In this document: positions 13,545 through 19,473 of the stretch, one piece after another
Layout: the number at the start of each line of letters is the position of its first letter
Position numbering within the stretch: position 1 is the stretch's first letter
IMG/VR virus record: IMGVR_UViG_3300032311_000652
Location: 1-32,873 of that record
Length of the DNA stretch: 32,873 nt
Strand: one strand, 5' to 3'
DNA from: a virus
Translations under genes and position numbers: made by a program
Notes under the pieces: model-generated
Database searches by the model: none
What the model saw: the letters and a program-made list of their open reading frames with translations, nothing else
Told to the model about the DNA's origin: nothing

Positions 13545-14081
13545 TTAGAACTTATAATTGAAACCTGCTGCAAAGACATTGTCTTCACGAACGCGATCGA
13601 AGTCAGCTACATAACGGTAGCGAAGATCTGCCTCAAAGTTCTTTGTGACTGGATAACGTACGCCTGCGCCTACATTAACCACAGTATCATCCTTAACCTT
13701 ATTAGTACGATAACCTACACCCGCTAGGACATAAGGAATTACCGGACCAAACTTATATTGGACAACCCCGTTTGTCGCAATTAGGTGAGATGGCTTAAGC
13801 TTATTACTTACAGTAACAGCTTCGTGCTGATAGTCATAAGTTACTTCAGCACGGAATAAGTTGTTAAACTCATATCCGCCTCTTACCCCCAGGTTGTTAA
13901 TCTTGGACCAATCAAGGCTGCTATCTGTAACAAAACCAGTTGACGCACCTACGAAGTAGGGCATAGAAGCTGTTGATACAGGAGCTGGTGCTGTAGGCTG
14001 TGACTTACTAGGTAAGTCAGCTGCAAGTGCAGCTGTTGACATGGCCATGAAAGCAACCACGGACTTTGTAAAAGTCTTCAT
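13545..14081 (-). CDS. Omp25-like outer-membrane beta-barrel, 178 aa
   Basis: Signal peptide MKTFTKSVVAFMAMSTAALA with cleavage before ADLPSK, an opening common in alphaproteobacterial surface porin-like proteins. A Pro/Thr linker precedes an 8-stranded OmpX/OmpA-type barrel: alternating strands such as NLGVRGGYEFNNLFRAEVTY and VIPYVLAGVGYRTN, ending in AAGFNYKF with the terminal Phe used by BamA. It is the only gene here with a perfect consensus promoter (14134-14162), so strong expression is likely. It may alter the host surface, for example against superinfection; that is inference. Confidence 0.88.
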   Translation of the reverse strand: MKTFTKSVVAFMAMSTAALAADLPSKSQPTAPAPVSTASMPYFVGASTGFVTDSSLDWSKINNLGVRGGYEFNNLFRAEVTYDYQHEAVTVSNKLKPSHLIATNGVVQYKFGPVIPYVLAGVGYRTNKVKDDTVVNVGAGVRYPVTKNFEADLRYRYVADFDRVREDNVFAAGFNYKF

Positions 14082-14106
14082 TGTTTTTTCCTTCCTTTTA
14101 TTTTAG

Positions 14107-14128
14107 AGAGCCTAATAATTTAGGCTCT
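14107..14128 (-). other. 5' UTR hairpin of the Omp25-like gene
   Basis: Perfect 9-bp stem AGAGCCTAA/TTAGGCTCT with a 4-base loop sits right at the predicted 5' end of the message (start near 14127). Such 5' stems commonly protect mRNA from decay. Confidence 0.6.
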
Positions 14129-14133
14129 TGACA

Positions 14134-14162
14134 ATTATACTATTTAAAATAGCGCTTGTCAA
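14134..14162 (-). promoter_or_regulatory. perfect consensus sigma70 promoter
   Basis: Minus-strand -35 TTGACA (14157-14162), 17-base spacer, -10 TATAAT (14134-14139). Both hexamers match the consensus exactly. Drives the Omp25-like gene and probably the tRNAs beyond. Confidence 0.93.
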
Positions 14163-14171
14163 TATAAAAAT

Positions 14172-14248
14172 TGGTACTCCGTATGGGATTTGAACCCATG
14201 ATCTCTGCCGTGAGAGGGCAATATCCTAAACCGCTAGACGAACGGAGC
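14172..14248 (-). tRNA. tRNA-Glu(CUC)
   Basis: Acceptor GCTCCGT/ACGGAGT, A73, CCA. Stem TTGCC/GGCAG with loop CTCTCAC gives CUC; T-loop TTCAAAT. Confidence 0.93.
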
Positions 14249-14251
14249 AAA

Positions 14252-14327
14252 TGGTTGGGACAACTGGACTTGAACCAGTGACCTAACGCTTATCAAGCGT
14301 TTGCTCTACCAACTGAGCTATGCCCCA
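14252..14327 (-). tRNA. tRNA-Ile(GAU)
   Basis: Acceptor TGGGGCA/TGTCCCA, A73, CCA. Stem AACGC/GCGTT with loop TTGATAA gives GAU; T-loop TTCAAGT. The upstream small gene ends 35 bases inside it, in the anticodon loop. Confidence 0.95.
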
Positions 14328-14469
14328 AGCTTTCTTTAATCTCTTTCTTAATTCTTTTAGATTCTAAAGAGTCTCTAAAGTCCTGTACAATACAACAATG
14401 ACAACGTAGTCTTAAAGATTTCTTACCTCGTAAATCAAACTGACCAGCGTGTTTATTGCTTTTTGCCAA
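14293..14469 (-). CDS. 58-aa basic protein with TTG start, ends inside tRNA-Ile
   Basis: A TTG at 14469 preceded by AAGGAG six bases upstream starts MAKSNKHAGQFDLRGKKSLR, followed by LRCHCCIVQDFRDSLESKRI and a Lys-rich helix. The Cys-His-Cys-Cys group could bind a metal. The last 11 codons lie in tRNA-Ile. The strong ribosome-binding site makes the TTG start more credible than a longer frame that begins in tRNA-Lys. Function unknown. Confidence 0.6.
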   Translation of the reverse strand: MAKSNKHAGQFDLRGKKSLRLRCHCCIVQDFRDSLESKRIKKEIKESLGHSSVGRANA

Positions 14470-14486
14470 AATAAACTCCTTATAAA

Positions 14487-14562
14487 TGGTGAACTCTCTG
14501 GGACTCGAACCCAGGACACGCGGATTAAAAGTCCGATGCTCTACCAACTGAGCTAAGAGTCC
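14487..14562 (-). tRNA. tRNA-Lys(UUU)
   Basis: Acceptor GGACTCT/AGAGTTC, A73, CCA. Stem TCGGA/TCCGC (one mismatch) with loop CTTTTAA gives UUU; T-loop TTCGAGT. Confidence 0.95.
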
Positions 14563-14568
14563 ATAAAT

Positions 14569-14644
14569 TGGTAGACCGTACAAGGGTCGAACTTGTGACA
14601 AACCGATTAAGAGTCGGTTGCTCTACCAACTGAGCTAACGGTCC
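14569..14644 (-). tRNA. tRNA-Lys(CUU)
   Basis: Acceptor GGACCGT/ACGGTCT, A73, CCA. Stem ACCGA/TCGGT with loop CTCTTAA gives CUU; T-loop TTCGACC. Confidence 0.95.
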
Positions 14645-14817
14645 TAACTACAAATCTTACGTTCTACATAGCCACGAGGTGTGTTATCCCAAGTAGAATA
14701 ACAGTACTTAACATGAACTGTTGGTGGCATATATACAGGATTATAAGTCTCTGTAGTAGTTTTTACAGTAGAACTACAGCCACCTAGAAATAAAGTAAGT
14801 GCTAAAACTTTATACAT
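14644..14817 (-). CDS. 57-aa lipoprotein
   Basis: Encodes MYKVLALTLFLGGCSSTVKT: a short signal peptide with lipobox LGGC (Cys14), then a 43-residue periplasmic tail with two Cys (VKYCYSTWDN ... ERKICS). AGAGG five bases before the ATG supports the start. The stop overlaps the first base of tRNA-Lys(CUU). The size and lipid anchor would suit an outer-membrane spanin subunit or a small entry-exclusion lipoprotein, but no nearby partner makes this case firm. Confidence 0.78.
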   Translation of the reverse strand: MYKVLALTLFLGGCSSTVKTTTETYNPVYMPPTVHVKYCYSTWDNTPRGYVERKICS

Positions 14818-14832
14818 ACTAGCCTCTAAATA

Positions 14833-14906
14833 TGGCGCCAGAGGTAGGAGTTGAACCCACGCCCTCGGTTTTGGAGACCGATGTGCTACCGTAACACTTC
14901 ACTGAC
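14833..14906 (-). tRNA. tRNA-Trp(CCA)
   Basis: Acceptor GTCAGTG/CTCTGGC with one U-U mismatch, G73, CCA. Stem TCGGT/ACCGA with loop CTCCAAA gives anticodon CCA; T-loop TTCAACT. The upstream gene stops two bases before it. Confidence 0.92.
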
Positions 14907-14907
14907 A

Positions 14908-15357
14908 CTAAAACTGCTTAATTACAATACCTAATTCTACAGCACCTGCTGCTTTAGAATTATAGAACGGGTCTGGAAGCACTCTAAATCGGACAAAAAG
15001 TTTATCACATTTAATAGCAGATTGAATACCTATAACGGGAGTTATGTCATACTTATACCCTGTAACTACTCCGTAATAAGGCCCAGCCTCAAAACTAATA
15101 CATCCATTAGTTTTATACTGAAAAGGGCTATAATCAACCCCAAAATAGAAACTAGTATTATTAATACTATTTCTATAGACTCCAGTTTGAATACCGTAAT
15201 CTTCACGACCGTATCGCATAGCTACCCCATAATTTCGTTCCATAAAGTTATGATTATCTAAATGCTTAGAGTACCCATGTGCAATAAAAGACATATCGTC
15301 GGCCTTAGCAGCATTAAAACTAAATAGAGTTGCACAAACTGCTAGAATCTTTTTCAT
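14908..15357 (-). CDS. secreted outer-membrane barrel-like protein, 149 aa
   Basis: Signal peptide MKKILAVCATLFSFNAAKA and then short amphipathic strands rich in Tyr and Gly (YGVAMRYGREDYGIQTGVYR, TSFYFGVDYSPF, GPYYGVVTGYKYD), ending in VELGIVIKQF with a terminal Phe. Size and pattern are those of an 8-stranded outer-membrane barrel, broadly like PagP/OmpX. I see no PagP catalytic residues with confidence. AAGGA precedes the ATG. It is one of three barrel-type proteins within 4 kb. Confidence 0.75.
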   Translation of the reverse strand: MKKILAVCATLFSFNAAKADDMSFIAHGYSKHLDNHNFMERNYGVAMRYGREDYGIQTGVYRNSINNTSFYFGVDYSPFQYKTNGCISFEAGPYYGVVTGYKYDITPVIGIQSAIKCDKLFVRFRVLPDPFYNSKAAGAVELGIVIKQF

Positions 15358-15375
15358 TTACTATCCTTAAGTTAA

Positions 15376-15451
15376 TGGTGTGCCGGGAGGGACTCGAACC
15401 CCCAACCAGTCCGTTATGAGCGGACGGCTCTGACCATTGAGCTACCAGCAC
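15376..15451 (-). tRNA. tRNA with CAU anticodon (Met or Ile2)
   Basis: Acceptor GTGCTGG/CCGGCAC, A73, CCA. Perfect stem GTCCG/CGGAC with loop CTCATAA gives CAU; canonical T-loop TTCGAGT. Full D-arm. The identity (elongator Met or lysidine-modified Ile) cannot be settled by eye. Confidence 0.92.
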
Positions 15452-15456
15452 GAATA

Positions 15457-15547
15457 TGGTAGGGATGCCAGGTTTCGATCCTGGTCAAGAACACCCGTCC
15501 GGTGCTAAAGAGTTTATAAATCTCTCCCGCGTCCAACGCCCACCCCC
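15457..15547 (-). tRNA. class II tRNA-like gene, unusual anticodon
   Basis: Acceptor GGGGGTG/CATCCCT (two wobbles), T-stem CCAGG/CCTGG with loop ATCGAAA, A73, CCA, and a long variable arm (CACC/GGTG). The D-loop is very short (GCG-TTGGA-CGC). Stem AGAG/CTCT with loop TTTATAA would give UAU (Ile); shifting the loop by one base gives AUA (Tyr). A class II tRNA with A73 would normally be Leu or Tyr. Confidence 0.65.
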
Positions 15548-15564
15548 ATAATTCATTATTATCT

Positions 15565-15593
15565 ATAATAACATAAATCTAAGCATTAAGCAA
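15565..15593 (-). promoter_or_regulatory. sigma70-type promoter
   Basis: Minus-strand -35 TTGCTT (15588-15593), 17-base spacer, -10 TATTAT (15565-15570). Sits between tRNA-Ala and the class II tRNA-like gene and drives the latter and genes beyond. Confidence 0.85.
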
Positions 15594-15601
15594 GAAAGAA
15601 A

Positions 15602-15678
15602 TGGTGGACCAGACAGGACTTGAACCCGCTGCCTTCTGAATGCAAGTCAGACGCTCTACCCAGTTGAGCTACTGGCCC
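15602..15678 (-). tRNA. tRNA-Ala(UGC)
   Basis: Acceptor GGGCCAG/CTGGTCC, A73, CCA. Stem TCTGA/TCAGA with loop CTTGCAT gives UGC; T-loop TTCAAGT. Confidence 0.95.
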
Positions 15679-15877
15679 TAAACACTATTAATAATGTATT
15701 CTCGTTATGGGCATGGATAGACCGCCATACCGTTCGCTTTACTCTGTAATCTTATTTGTGGGAGCAACTCCATTTTTCAATTACAACTCAGTATTGGCCG
15801 TGCTAGCTAGACAGAGGACCCATTGACTGTGCGCTGTGCAGGAACACTGCAATTTTCCGAGACTACATAATTAATAG
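15679..15877 (-). other. structured spacer between tRNA-Val and tRNA-Ala
   Basis: 199 bases without an ORF. Small hairpins can be drawn on the minus strand: TGCAG-TGTTC-CTGCA, GGAG-TTG-CTCC and ATGG/CCAT. No promoter or terminator seen. Confidence 0.4.
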
Positions 15878-15952
15878 TGGTACCCGATGACGGGATTGAA
15901 CCGCCGACCTTCGCCGTGTAAAAGCGTTGCTCTTCCGCTGAGCTAATCGGGC
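15878..15952 (-). tRNA. tRNA-Val(UAC)
   Basis: Acceptor GCCCGAT/ATCGGGT, A73, CCA. Stem ACGCT/GGCGA (outer pair mismatched) with loop TTTACAC gives UAC; T-loop TTCAATC. Confidence 0.92.
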
Positions 15953-15956
15953 ATAT

Positions 15957-16040
15957 TGGCGGAGGTACAAGGATTCGAACCATCAACCTTGCGGTGGCAC
16001 GGTTTTCAAGACCGTTTGAGCACCTTGCTCGCATACCTCC
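15957..16040 (-). tRNA. tRNA-Ser(UGA)
   Basis: Class II. Acceptor GGAGGTA/TACCTCC, G73, CCA. Stem ACGGT/ACCGT with loop CTTGAAA gives UGA; T-loop TTCGAAT. Confidence 0.95.
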
Positions 16041-16346
16041 AAATGCTGGTTACTGCCATCCAGCAACTCCCTTTACGCGGAGTAGATTCCGAGATAAGAC
16101 GGGTCAAGTAACCAAGACACTTCAGGCGGCAAGAGCCTACACCCATCCCAGCCACTTGACCTTAGGGGGACGGCAATCTGTAGGTTCTCATCTCCTACAA
16201 ATCTTATAGATACTTGTTACACTTAAAATAAGTAAGAATCAATCCTCTAAAGCGAGCAAAAACTCCCAAGTATATACTTGCTATACTCCGGCAGGGATTA
16301 TCCTCTCTAGTATATACAGGAGTGACCGACCTCTCCTTACAAGTAA
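16041..16346 (-). other. 306-base noncoding spacer, strongly structured
   Basis: No credible ORF. Visible minus-strand pairings: ATTTGTAGG/CCTACAGAT (9 bp), GGTCAAGT/ACTTGACC (8 bp, enclosing about 45 bases with a GGC-TCTT-GCC hairpin), CTCC/GGAG, and GCTGG/CCAGC directly before tRNA-Ser. The palindrome GTATATAC occurs twice in the 5' third. It may be a processed precursor spacer or an RNA of its own. Confidence 0.4.
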
Positions 16347-16420
16347 TGGTTGCGCAGGAAGGATTTGCACCTCCATCTTTAGCTTATGAGGCTAATGAAT
16401 TACTGTTACTCTACCGCGCC
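16347..16420 (-). tRNA. initiator-like tRNA-Met(CAU)
   Basis: Acceptor GGCGCGG/CTGCGCA pairs from position 2 to 7 while 1-72 (G-A) is mismatched, the hallmark of bacterial initiator tRNA. A73, CCA. Stem TTAGC/GCTAA, loop CTCATAA gives CAU, but lacks the three G-C pairs usual for initiators. The T-loop TGCAAAT has G in place of U55. Confidence 0.75.
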
Positions 16421-16691
16421 AAATTTTGGAGTCCGATTAGAGCCTGTTACTCTCCCCATCACGCCTAACTCGGACAAAGATTAGGTCAGGTCGATATGAT
16501 ATATGGCAGGTGAGGTATCTAGTTCTTATAGCGAACTTTCCCATTCTCCTTTTATCGGTTAATTACTCCGACCTTATTATATACCCAAACTGCAGACGGG
16601 ATATTCTATAAGCTTTCCTTACCATATAGTATATAAATAGGCTTAAGGTCATCAACCTTAATGAAGTGTGATACAACCTACTTATATAAAT
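16421..16691 (-). other. 271-base noncoding spacer with long-range stem
   Basis: No ORF. Minus-strand hairpins TTAAGG/CCTTAA and GTTCG-CTAT-AAGAAC-like pairs, and a long stem GTCCGA(g)TTAG/CTAA-TCGGAC enclosing GGGGAGAGTAACAGG just before the initiator-like tRNA. No promoter found. Confidence 0.4.
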
Positions 16692-16767
16692 TGGCGCGGC
16701 GTGACGGATTCGAACCGACATTGATCTCCTTGAAAGGGAGGGTTCCTAGCCATTAGAAGAACGCCGC
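16692..16767 (-). tRNA. tRNA-Glu(UUC)
   Basis: Perfect acceptor GCGGCGT/ACGCCGC, G73, CCA. Stem CCTCC/GGAGA with loop CTTTCAA gives UUC; T-loop TTCGAAT. Confidence 0.95.
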
Positions 16768-16770
16768 ATA

Positions 16771-16796
16771 ATAAAAAACCCTCTAAAGAGAGGGTT
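16771..16796 (-). terminator. intrinsic terminator after the RlpA-like gene
   Basis: Perfect 8-bp stem AACCCTCT-CTTT-AGAGGGTT (16777-16796) followed by TTTTATT on the minus strand. It ends the RlpA-like unit; tRNA-Glu follows within a few bases. Confidence 0.88.
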
Positions 16797-16834
16797 GTGT
16801 AAAAGCTATAGAAGTTAATCTAGCTTTTACACAA
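16795..16834 (-). other. 14-bp inverted repeat upstream of terminator
   Basis: Arms 16795-16808 and 16821-16834 (TTGTGTAAAAGCTA and its complement) pair perfectly over a 12-base loop and touch the terminator hairpin. Likely a stabilising 3' structure. A 26-codon ORF (MMNKNNKNSNKG...) overlaps it but has no clear ribosome-binding site. Confidence 0.6.
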
Positions 16835-16947
16835 CAAATTGGCTACTTCCCATGTGGAGAAGCTTATGCCTTTATTTGAGTTCTTATTGTTTTTATTCAT
16901 CATTTTCTTATAATACTAGATTTATAACTACTTGGCAATTTAAAAAT

Positions 16948-17352
16948 TTATTTTTGCAGTAAATTGCTATAGTTTGTTTTTAAAACATCTACTCTAACTA
17001 GTTGAATACCTTTTTTAATATAGTCTAAATCTAAAGCAGTTTGTTTAGAGAAATCAAATTCCATAGATTTTACAAATGGACCTCTATCATTAATTTTTAC
17101 AATAGTAGTCTTATTATTAGATAAATTAGTAACTCTAACTAGAGTACCAAAAGGAAGCGTCCTATGTGCCCCAGTAAGTTCTTTAGAGTTGAATCGTTCT
17201 CCAGAAGCTGTAATAGTACCTTTACTGTACCACGCAGCCTTACCTTCTAAAGATTGGGTAATTTCTTCCTTTTGGGGGATAATATTTTTTATATACGCAC
17301 AGCCACTTAAAAATAAACTACTAGCGCAGATTAAAAGTATCTTTTTAATAAT
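16948..17352 (-). CDS. RlpA-like lipoprotein, 134 aa, probable ATT start
   Basis: Lipoprotein signal IIKKILLICASSLFLSGC with lipobox LSGC, then a double-psi beta-barrel of the RlpA family: KAAWYSKGTITASGERF, LTGAHRTLPFGTLVRVTN, and INDRGPF with the catalytic-type Asp. RlpA proteins bind or cleave peptidoglycan glycan strands. No ATG, GTG or TTG lies between the AGAAGGA ribosome-binding site and the signal peptide; the codon six bases after it is ATT (17352). The longer frame runs through tRNA-Leu and is not credible. The C-terminal SPOR domain of many RlpAs is absent. Confidence 0.82.
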   Translation of the reverse strand: MIKKILLICASSLFLSGCAYIKNIIPQKEEITQSLEGKAAWYSKGTITASGERFNSKELTGAHRTLPFGTLVRVTNLSNNKTTIVKINDRGPFVKSMEFDFSKQTALDLDYIKKGIQLVRVDVLKTNYSNLLQK

Positions 17353-17373
17353 ATTATTCCTTCTAGTAAGATT

Positions 17374-17456
17374 TGGTGCGCTCTGCCGGAATCGAACCGG
17401 CACGCCGAAGCGAGAGATTTTAAGTCTCTTGTGTCTACCTGTTTCACCAAGAGCGC
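17374..17456 (-). tRNA. tRNA-Leu(UAA)
   Basis: Class II. Acceptor GCGCTCT/AGAGCGC, A73, CCA. Stem AGAGA/TCTCT with loop CTTAAAA gives UAA; T-loop TTCGATT. Confidence 0.95.
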
Positions 17457-17476
17457 ATATCAATCATTTATATCTT

Positions 17477-17505
17477 ATAATAACAAAAAATTAAGTATCT
17501 ATCAA
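17477..17505 (-). promoter_or_regulatory. sigma70-type promoter for tRNA-Leu/RlpA unit
   Basis: Minus-strand -35 TTGATA (17500-17505), 17-base spacer, -10 TATTAT (17477-17482). Abuts the U-tract of the preceding terminator. Confidence 0.9.
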
Positions 17506-17539
17506 GCAAAAAGAAAAGGCGAGAATCTCTTCCCGCCTT
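17506..17539 (-). terminator. intrinsic terminator after the 72-aa gene
   Basis: Arms AAGGCG (17534-17539) and CGCCTT (17516-17521), extended by GAA/TTC pairs inside, followed by TTCTTTTT on the minus strand. It follows the stop at 17564. Confidence 0.82.
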
Positions 17540-17563
17540 CTAAAAGATATTATAGCTTACGGG

Positions 17564-17782
17564 TTATGCCATAATCTTAACGTCATTACCTATAGCCTTA
17601 TATGGTAAAGGACGCCCAGCAGCATCAGTAACCAACTGGTTATCAATAGTACCAGCCATATAAGTTCCACCATGCCCAGCGTTCTTACCTGCGTAAAGAA
17701 CTGGAACAACAGTCTTACCATTCATAACTTTATAGGAGGTGATTTTAGCACGACCTGCTGTATTATTACCCTTACCTGCCAT
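17564..17782 (-). CDS. hypothetical protein, 72 aa
   Basis: MAGKGNNTAGRAKITSYKVM..., a Gly- and Lys-rich small protein with a central YAGKNAGHGGTYMAGTIDN and a terminal KAIGNDVKIMA. No signal peptide. TAAGGA precedes the ATG. Compact beta-rich proteins like this occur next to structural genes in phages, but I do not recognise it. It is the last gene before a terminator. Confidence 0.72.
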   Translation of the reverse strand: MAGKGNNTAGRAKITSYKVMNGKTVVPVLYAGKNAGHGGTYMAGTIDNQLVTDAAGRPLPYKAIGNDVKIMA

Positions 17783-17793
17783 TTTAATTATCC

Positions 17794-17985
17794 TTACTTA
17801 GTTGGTGCGAAAGATGAAAGTGTCTTATCGAATGACTTGCCAATATACTTAGCAAACTCAACCTGAAGATCATGAGTCTTCACAATAACATTACGAAGTT
17901 CTACAGGCTGAATCCAAGTTAGAAATGCACTAACTGTACGGTCATAAGTCTCAATATTCTTAGTTGTATCTGAAATCTTATCCAT
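17794..17985 (-). CDS. hypothetical protein, 63 aa
   Basis: MDKISDTTKNIETYDRTVSA followed by FLTWIQPVELRNVIVKTHDL and a C-terminal helix. It resembles the short phasin-like helical proteins in being all helix with no Cys, but the match is not firm. AAAGGAG precedes the ATG. It is first after the promoter at 18009-18037 and pairs with the 72-aa gene 11 bases downstream. Confidence 0.7.
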   Translation of the reverse strand: MDKISDTTKNIETYDRTVSAFLTWIQPVELRNVIVKTHDLQVEFAKYIGKSFDKTLSSFAPTK

Positions 17986-18008
17986 GTCTTTTCTCCTTTG
18001 TATTATCT

Positions 18009-18037
18009 ATAATAGCAAATAAACTATTATCAAGCAA
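18009..18037 (-). promoter_or_regulatory. sigma70-type promoter
   Basis: Minus-strand -35 TTGCTT (18032-18037), 17-base spacer, -10 TATTAT (18009-18014), upstream of the 63-aa and 72-aa genes. Confidence 0.87.
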
Positions 18038-18071
18038 GTTGTATTTAAATTTTAATACTGCATAATAAGTT

Positions 18072-18233
18072 TTAGTTTCTGTTTTTAGTTGCATCATAGG
18101 CTAATGAAGGAATTTCAGCTCTTGTGATATTTAGTTCTTTTAAATCTCTATCTGAAAGATTATATAGTTCATTCATGATTTGTGCAGCTTTACATTGAGC
18201 TACAAAGTAGTTATATATAGTATTAATAAACAT
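18072..18233 (-). CDS. DUF1127-like mini-protein, 53 aa
   Basis: Encodes MFINTIYNYFVAQCKAAQIM followed by NELYNLSDRDLKELNITRAE and IPSLAYD, which matches the DUF1127 core (L-sDreL-DiGitR-eIp-lay). DUF1127 proteins are short and abundant in alphaproteobacteria, where some affect RNA turnover and phosphate responses. GGAG sits eight bases before ATG. No promoter directly upstream was found; the 240 bases beyond are structured and noncoding. It could modulate host RNA metabolism, which is inference. Confidence 0.8.
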   Translation of the reverse strand: MFINTIYNYFVAQCKAAQIMNELYNLSDRDLKELNITRAEIPSLAYDATKNRN

Positions 18234-18474
18234 TGTATTTACTCCATTTATGCTAGTATTAGATATATAAAGTAGTACTCTTATATATCTCCTGAAATTT
18301 AGGCGTAGTTCTGACGTCTACAGCAGTTGCGTCTCTCCGAGACGACGTTATTCTCTATGTGTTTCTCCGAAACTACGAAGTGTGTTATGTGCCTCTGTGT
18401 TCCACATCGTTTACACTTCGTGTTCAACGTGATTACATACCTAGAATAGCATATTTAACCTGTTCTAGCAAATC
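18234..18474 (-). other. structured noncoding stretch upstream of the DUF1127 gene
   Basis: No ORF. In transcription order: ACGAAGTGT/ACACTTCGT (9 bp) enclosing ATGTG/CACAT, then GTTTC-GGA-GAAAC, then GTCTC-GGA-GAGAC, then a GACGTC-containing hairpin. Two adjacent hairpins with GGA in the loop resemble CsrA/Rsm binding sites. May be a long leader of the DUF1127 message or a separate RNA. Confidence 0.45.
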
Positions 18475-18684
18475 TTATTTTTTAATATATGGAGATATTA
18501 AAGTTTCTAGTTTTTTCTTGTATCTACGATCTACACGAGGTAAGTCCTGCTTATGAATATCTAAGTGACCGTTACGAAGAAGTTCAGCGTGATACATAAA
18601 ATCACCAAATCCCTTTTGGCTTTGCTTAATATTTTCATTAGCGTAATTTTCTAAGATGCTAGCAGCACGTTTTAGCTTTATCAT
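18475..18684 (-). CDS. hypothetical protein, 69 aa
   Basis: MIKLKRAASILENYANENIK... is a small basic helical protein with RVDRRYKKKLETLISPYIKK at the C-terminus. Its ATG overlaps the stop of the upstream gene (ATGA), showing translational coupling. No domain recognised. Confidence 0.7.
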   Translation of the reverse strand: MIKLKRAASILENYANENIKQSQKGFGDFMYHAELLRNGHLDIHKQDLPRVDRRYKKKLETLISPYIKK

Positions 18685-19037
18685 TTTCTAGGTCCTCCAG
18701 GCTTAGGCTGTGCTTTTGAACCAGAAGGACCGGCCCATAGTACCTTGCGCGCCCAGTAATTAGCACTGAACTTATCATTCTTAGTAAGAGCTCCGCTCCC
18801 AGAACGAATTCCTCCAGAGCGAGCTAAATAGTTAGCGCGAGCTTCTGCACTATAGTTGTGTCCATACCCTTTTTGACCAAATTCCACAACTTTAATTTCT
18901 TCACCTTTTTTAGCTAGAACTCGCATCTTCTTTTGTGAGTCTGAGGGTGCGCGTTTTGGTTTATTAAATCCTGGGAATGTCTCTCCACGATAACGTACAC
19001 CTCCTGAGGTGCGTTCTGTATCTTTTGTTGTAGCCAT
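18681..19037 (-). CDS. basic phage protein with DUF6321-like core, 118 aa
   Basis: Strongly basic. The middle, KKMRVLAKKGEEIKVVEFGQ then KGYGHNYSAEARANYLARSG and SANYWARKVLWAGP, resembles a short conserved domain (DUF6321-like) of T4-like phages, ending here in a Pro/Gly/Lys tail. A nucleic-acid-binding or virion role is plausible but unproven. TAAGGAG precedes the ATG. It lies between the tail/neck-like gene and a coupled 69-aa gene. Confidence 0.68.
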   Translation of the reverse strand: MATTKDTERTSGGVRYRGETFPGFNKPKRAPSDSQKKMRVLAKKGEEIKVVEFGQKGYGHNYSAEARANYLARSGGIRSGSGALTKNDKFSANYWARKVLWAGPSGSKAQPKPGGPRK

Positions 19038-19048
19038 TATATTTCTCC

Positions 19049-19462
19049 TTATTCGGCATGTCTATAAGCTATATCTACGTTAACTGTTACAATACTATAG
19101 GGTTCAAAAAGTCCCTCATCATGTTCTAGAGAATTTATATGAATATCATCTGCTTGAACATATGTTCTTGGGGTAAGCGCATTTAGTGCGTCTTCAATTT
19201 GTTGTATAAGCTCGTCACCCGCTCCTATAGCATCCTCACTACGAACATATCCTCGAATAATTAAATTAAAATCACCGCCTACGACAGAAGGTGCGGCTTC
19301 TACATGAGACTTATAGTCAGTCTCAATATGAAGACATATTGTAGGAAAATCATTTATTTGGTCTAGCCATTTAAAATGCTCAAATACAGGACAGCCAATA
19401 CTTGTACGAAGAGTATCGGCAATTCCTGCTATAATATTTCGTTTATCAGCGCTATAAGCCAT
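19049..19462 (-). CDS. possible tail-terminator/neck protein, 137 aa
   Basis: Start at ATG 19462 (MAYSADKRNIIAGIADTLRT) is set by GGAG six bases upstream; a longer frame starts within the structured leader. The pattern of an N-terminal helix, VFEHFKWLDQINDFPTICLH, a strand pair around GGDFNLIIRGYVRSED, a helix LIQQIEDALNAL and a last strand SIVTVNVDIAYRH fits the alpha/beta fold of phage tail-terminator or neck proteins. It is the best structural-protein candidate of this block. No enzyme motif seen. Confidence 0.6.
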   Translation of the reverse strand: MAYSADKRNIIAGIADTLRTSIGCPVFEHFKWLDQINDFPTICLHIETDYKSHVEAAPSVVGGDFNLIIRGYVRSEDAIGAGDELIQQIEDALNALTPRTYVQADDIHINSLEHDEGLFEPYSIVTVNVDIAYRHAE

Positions 19463-19473
19463 AGTTCTCCAAT

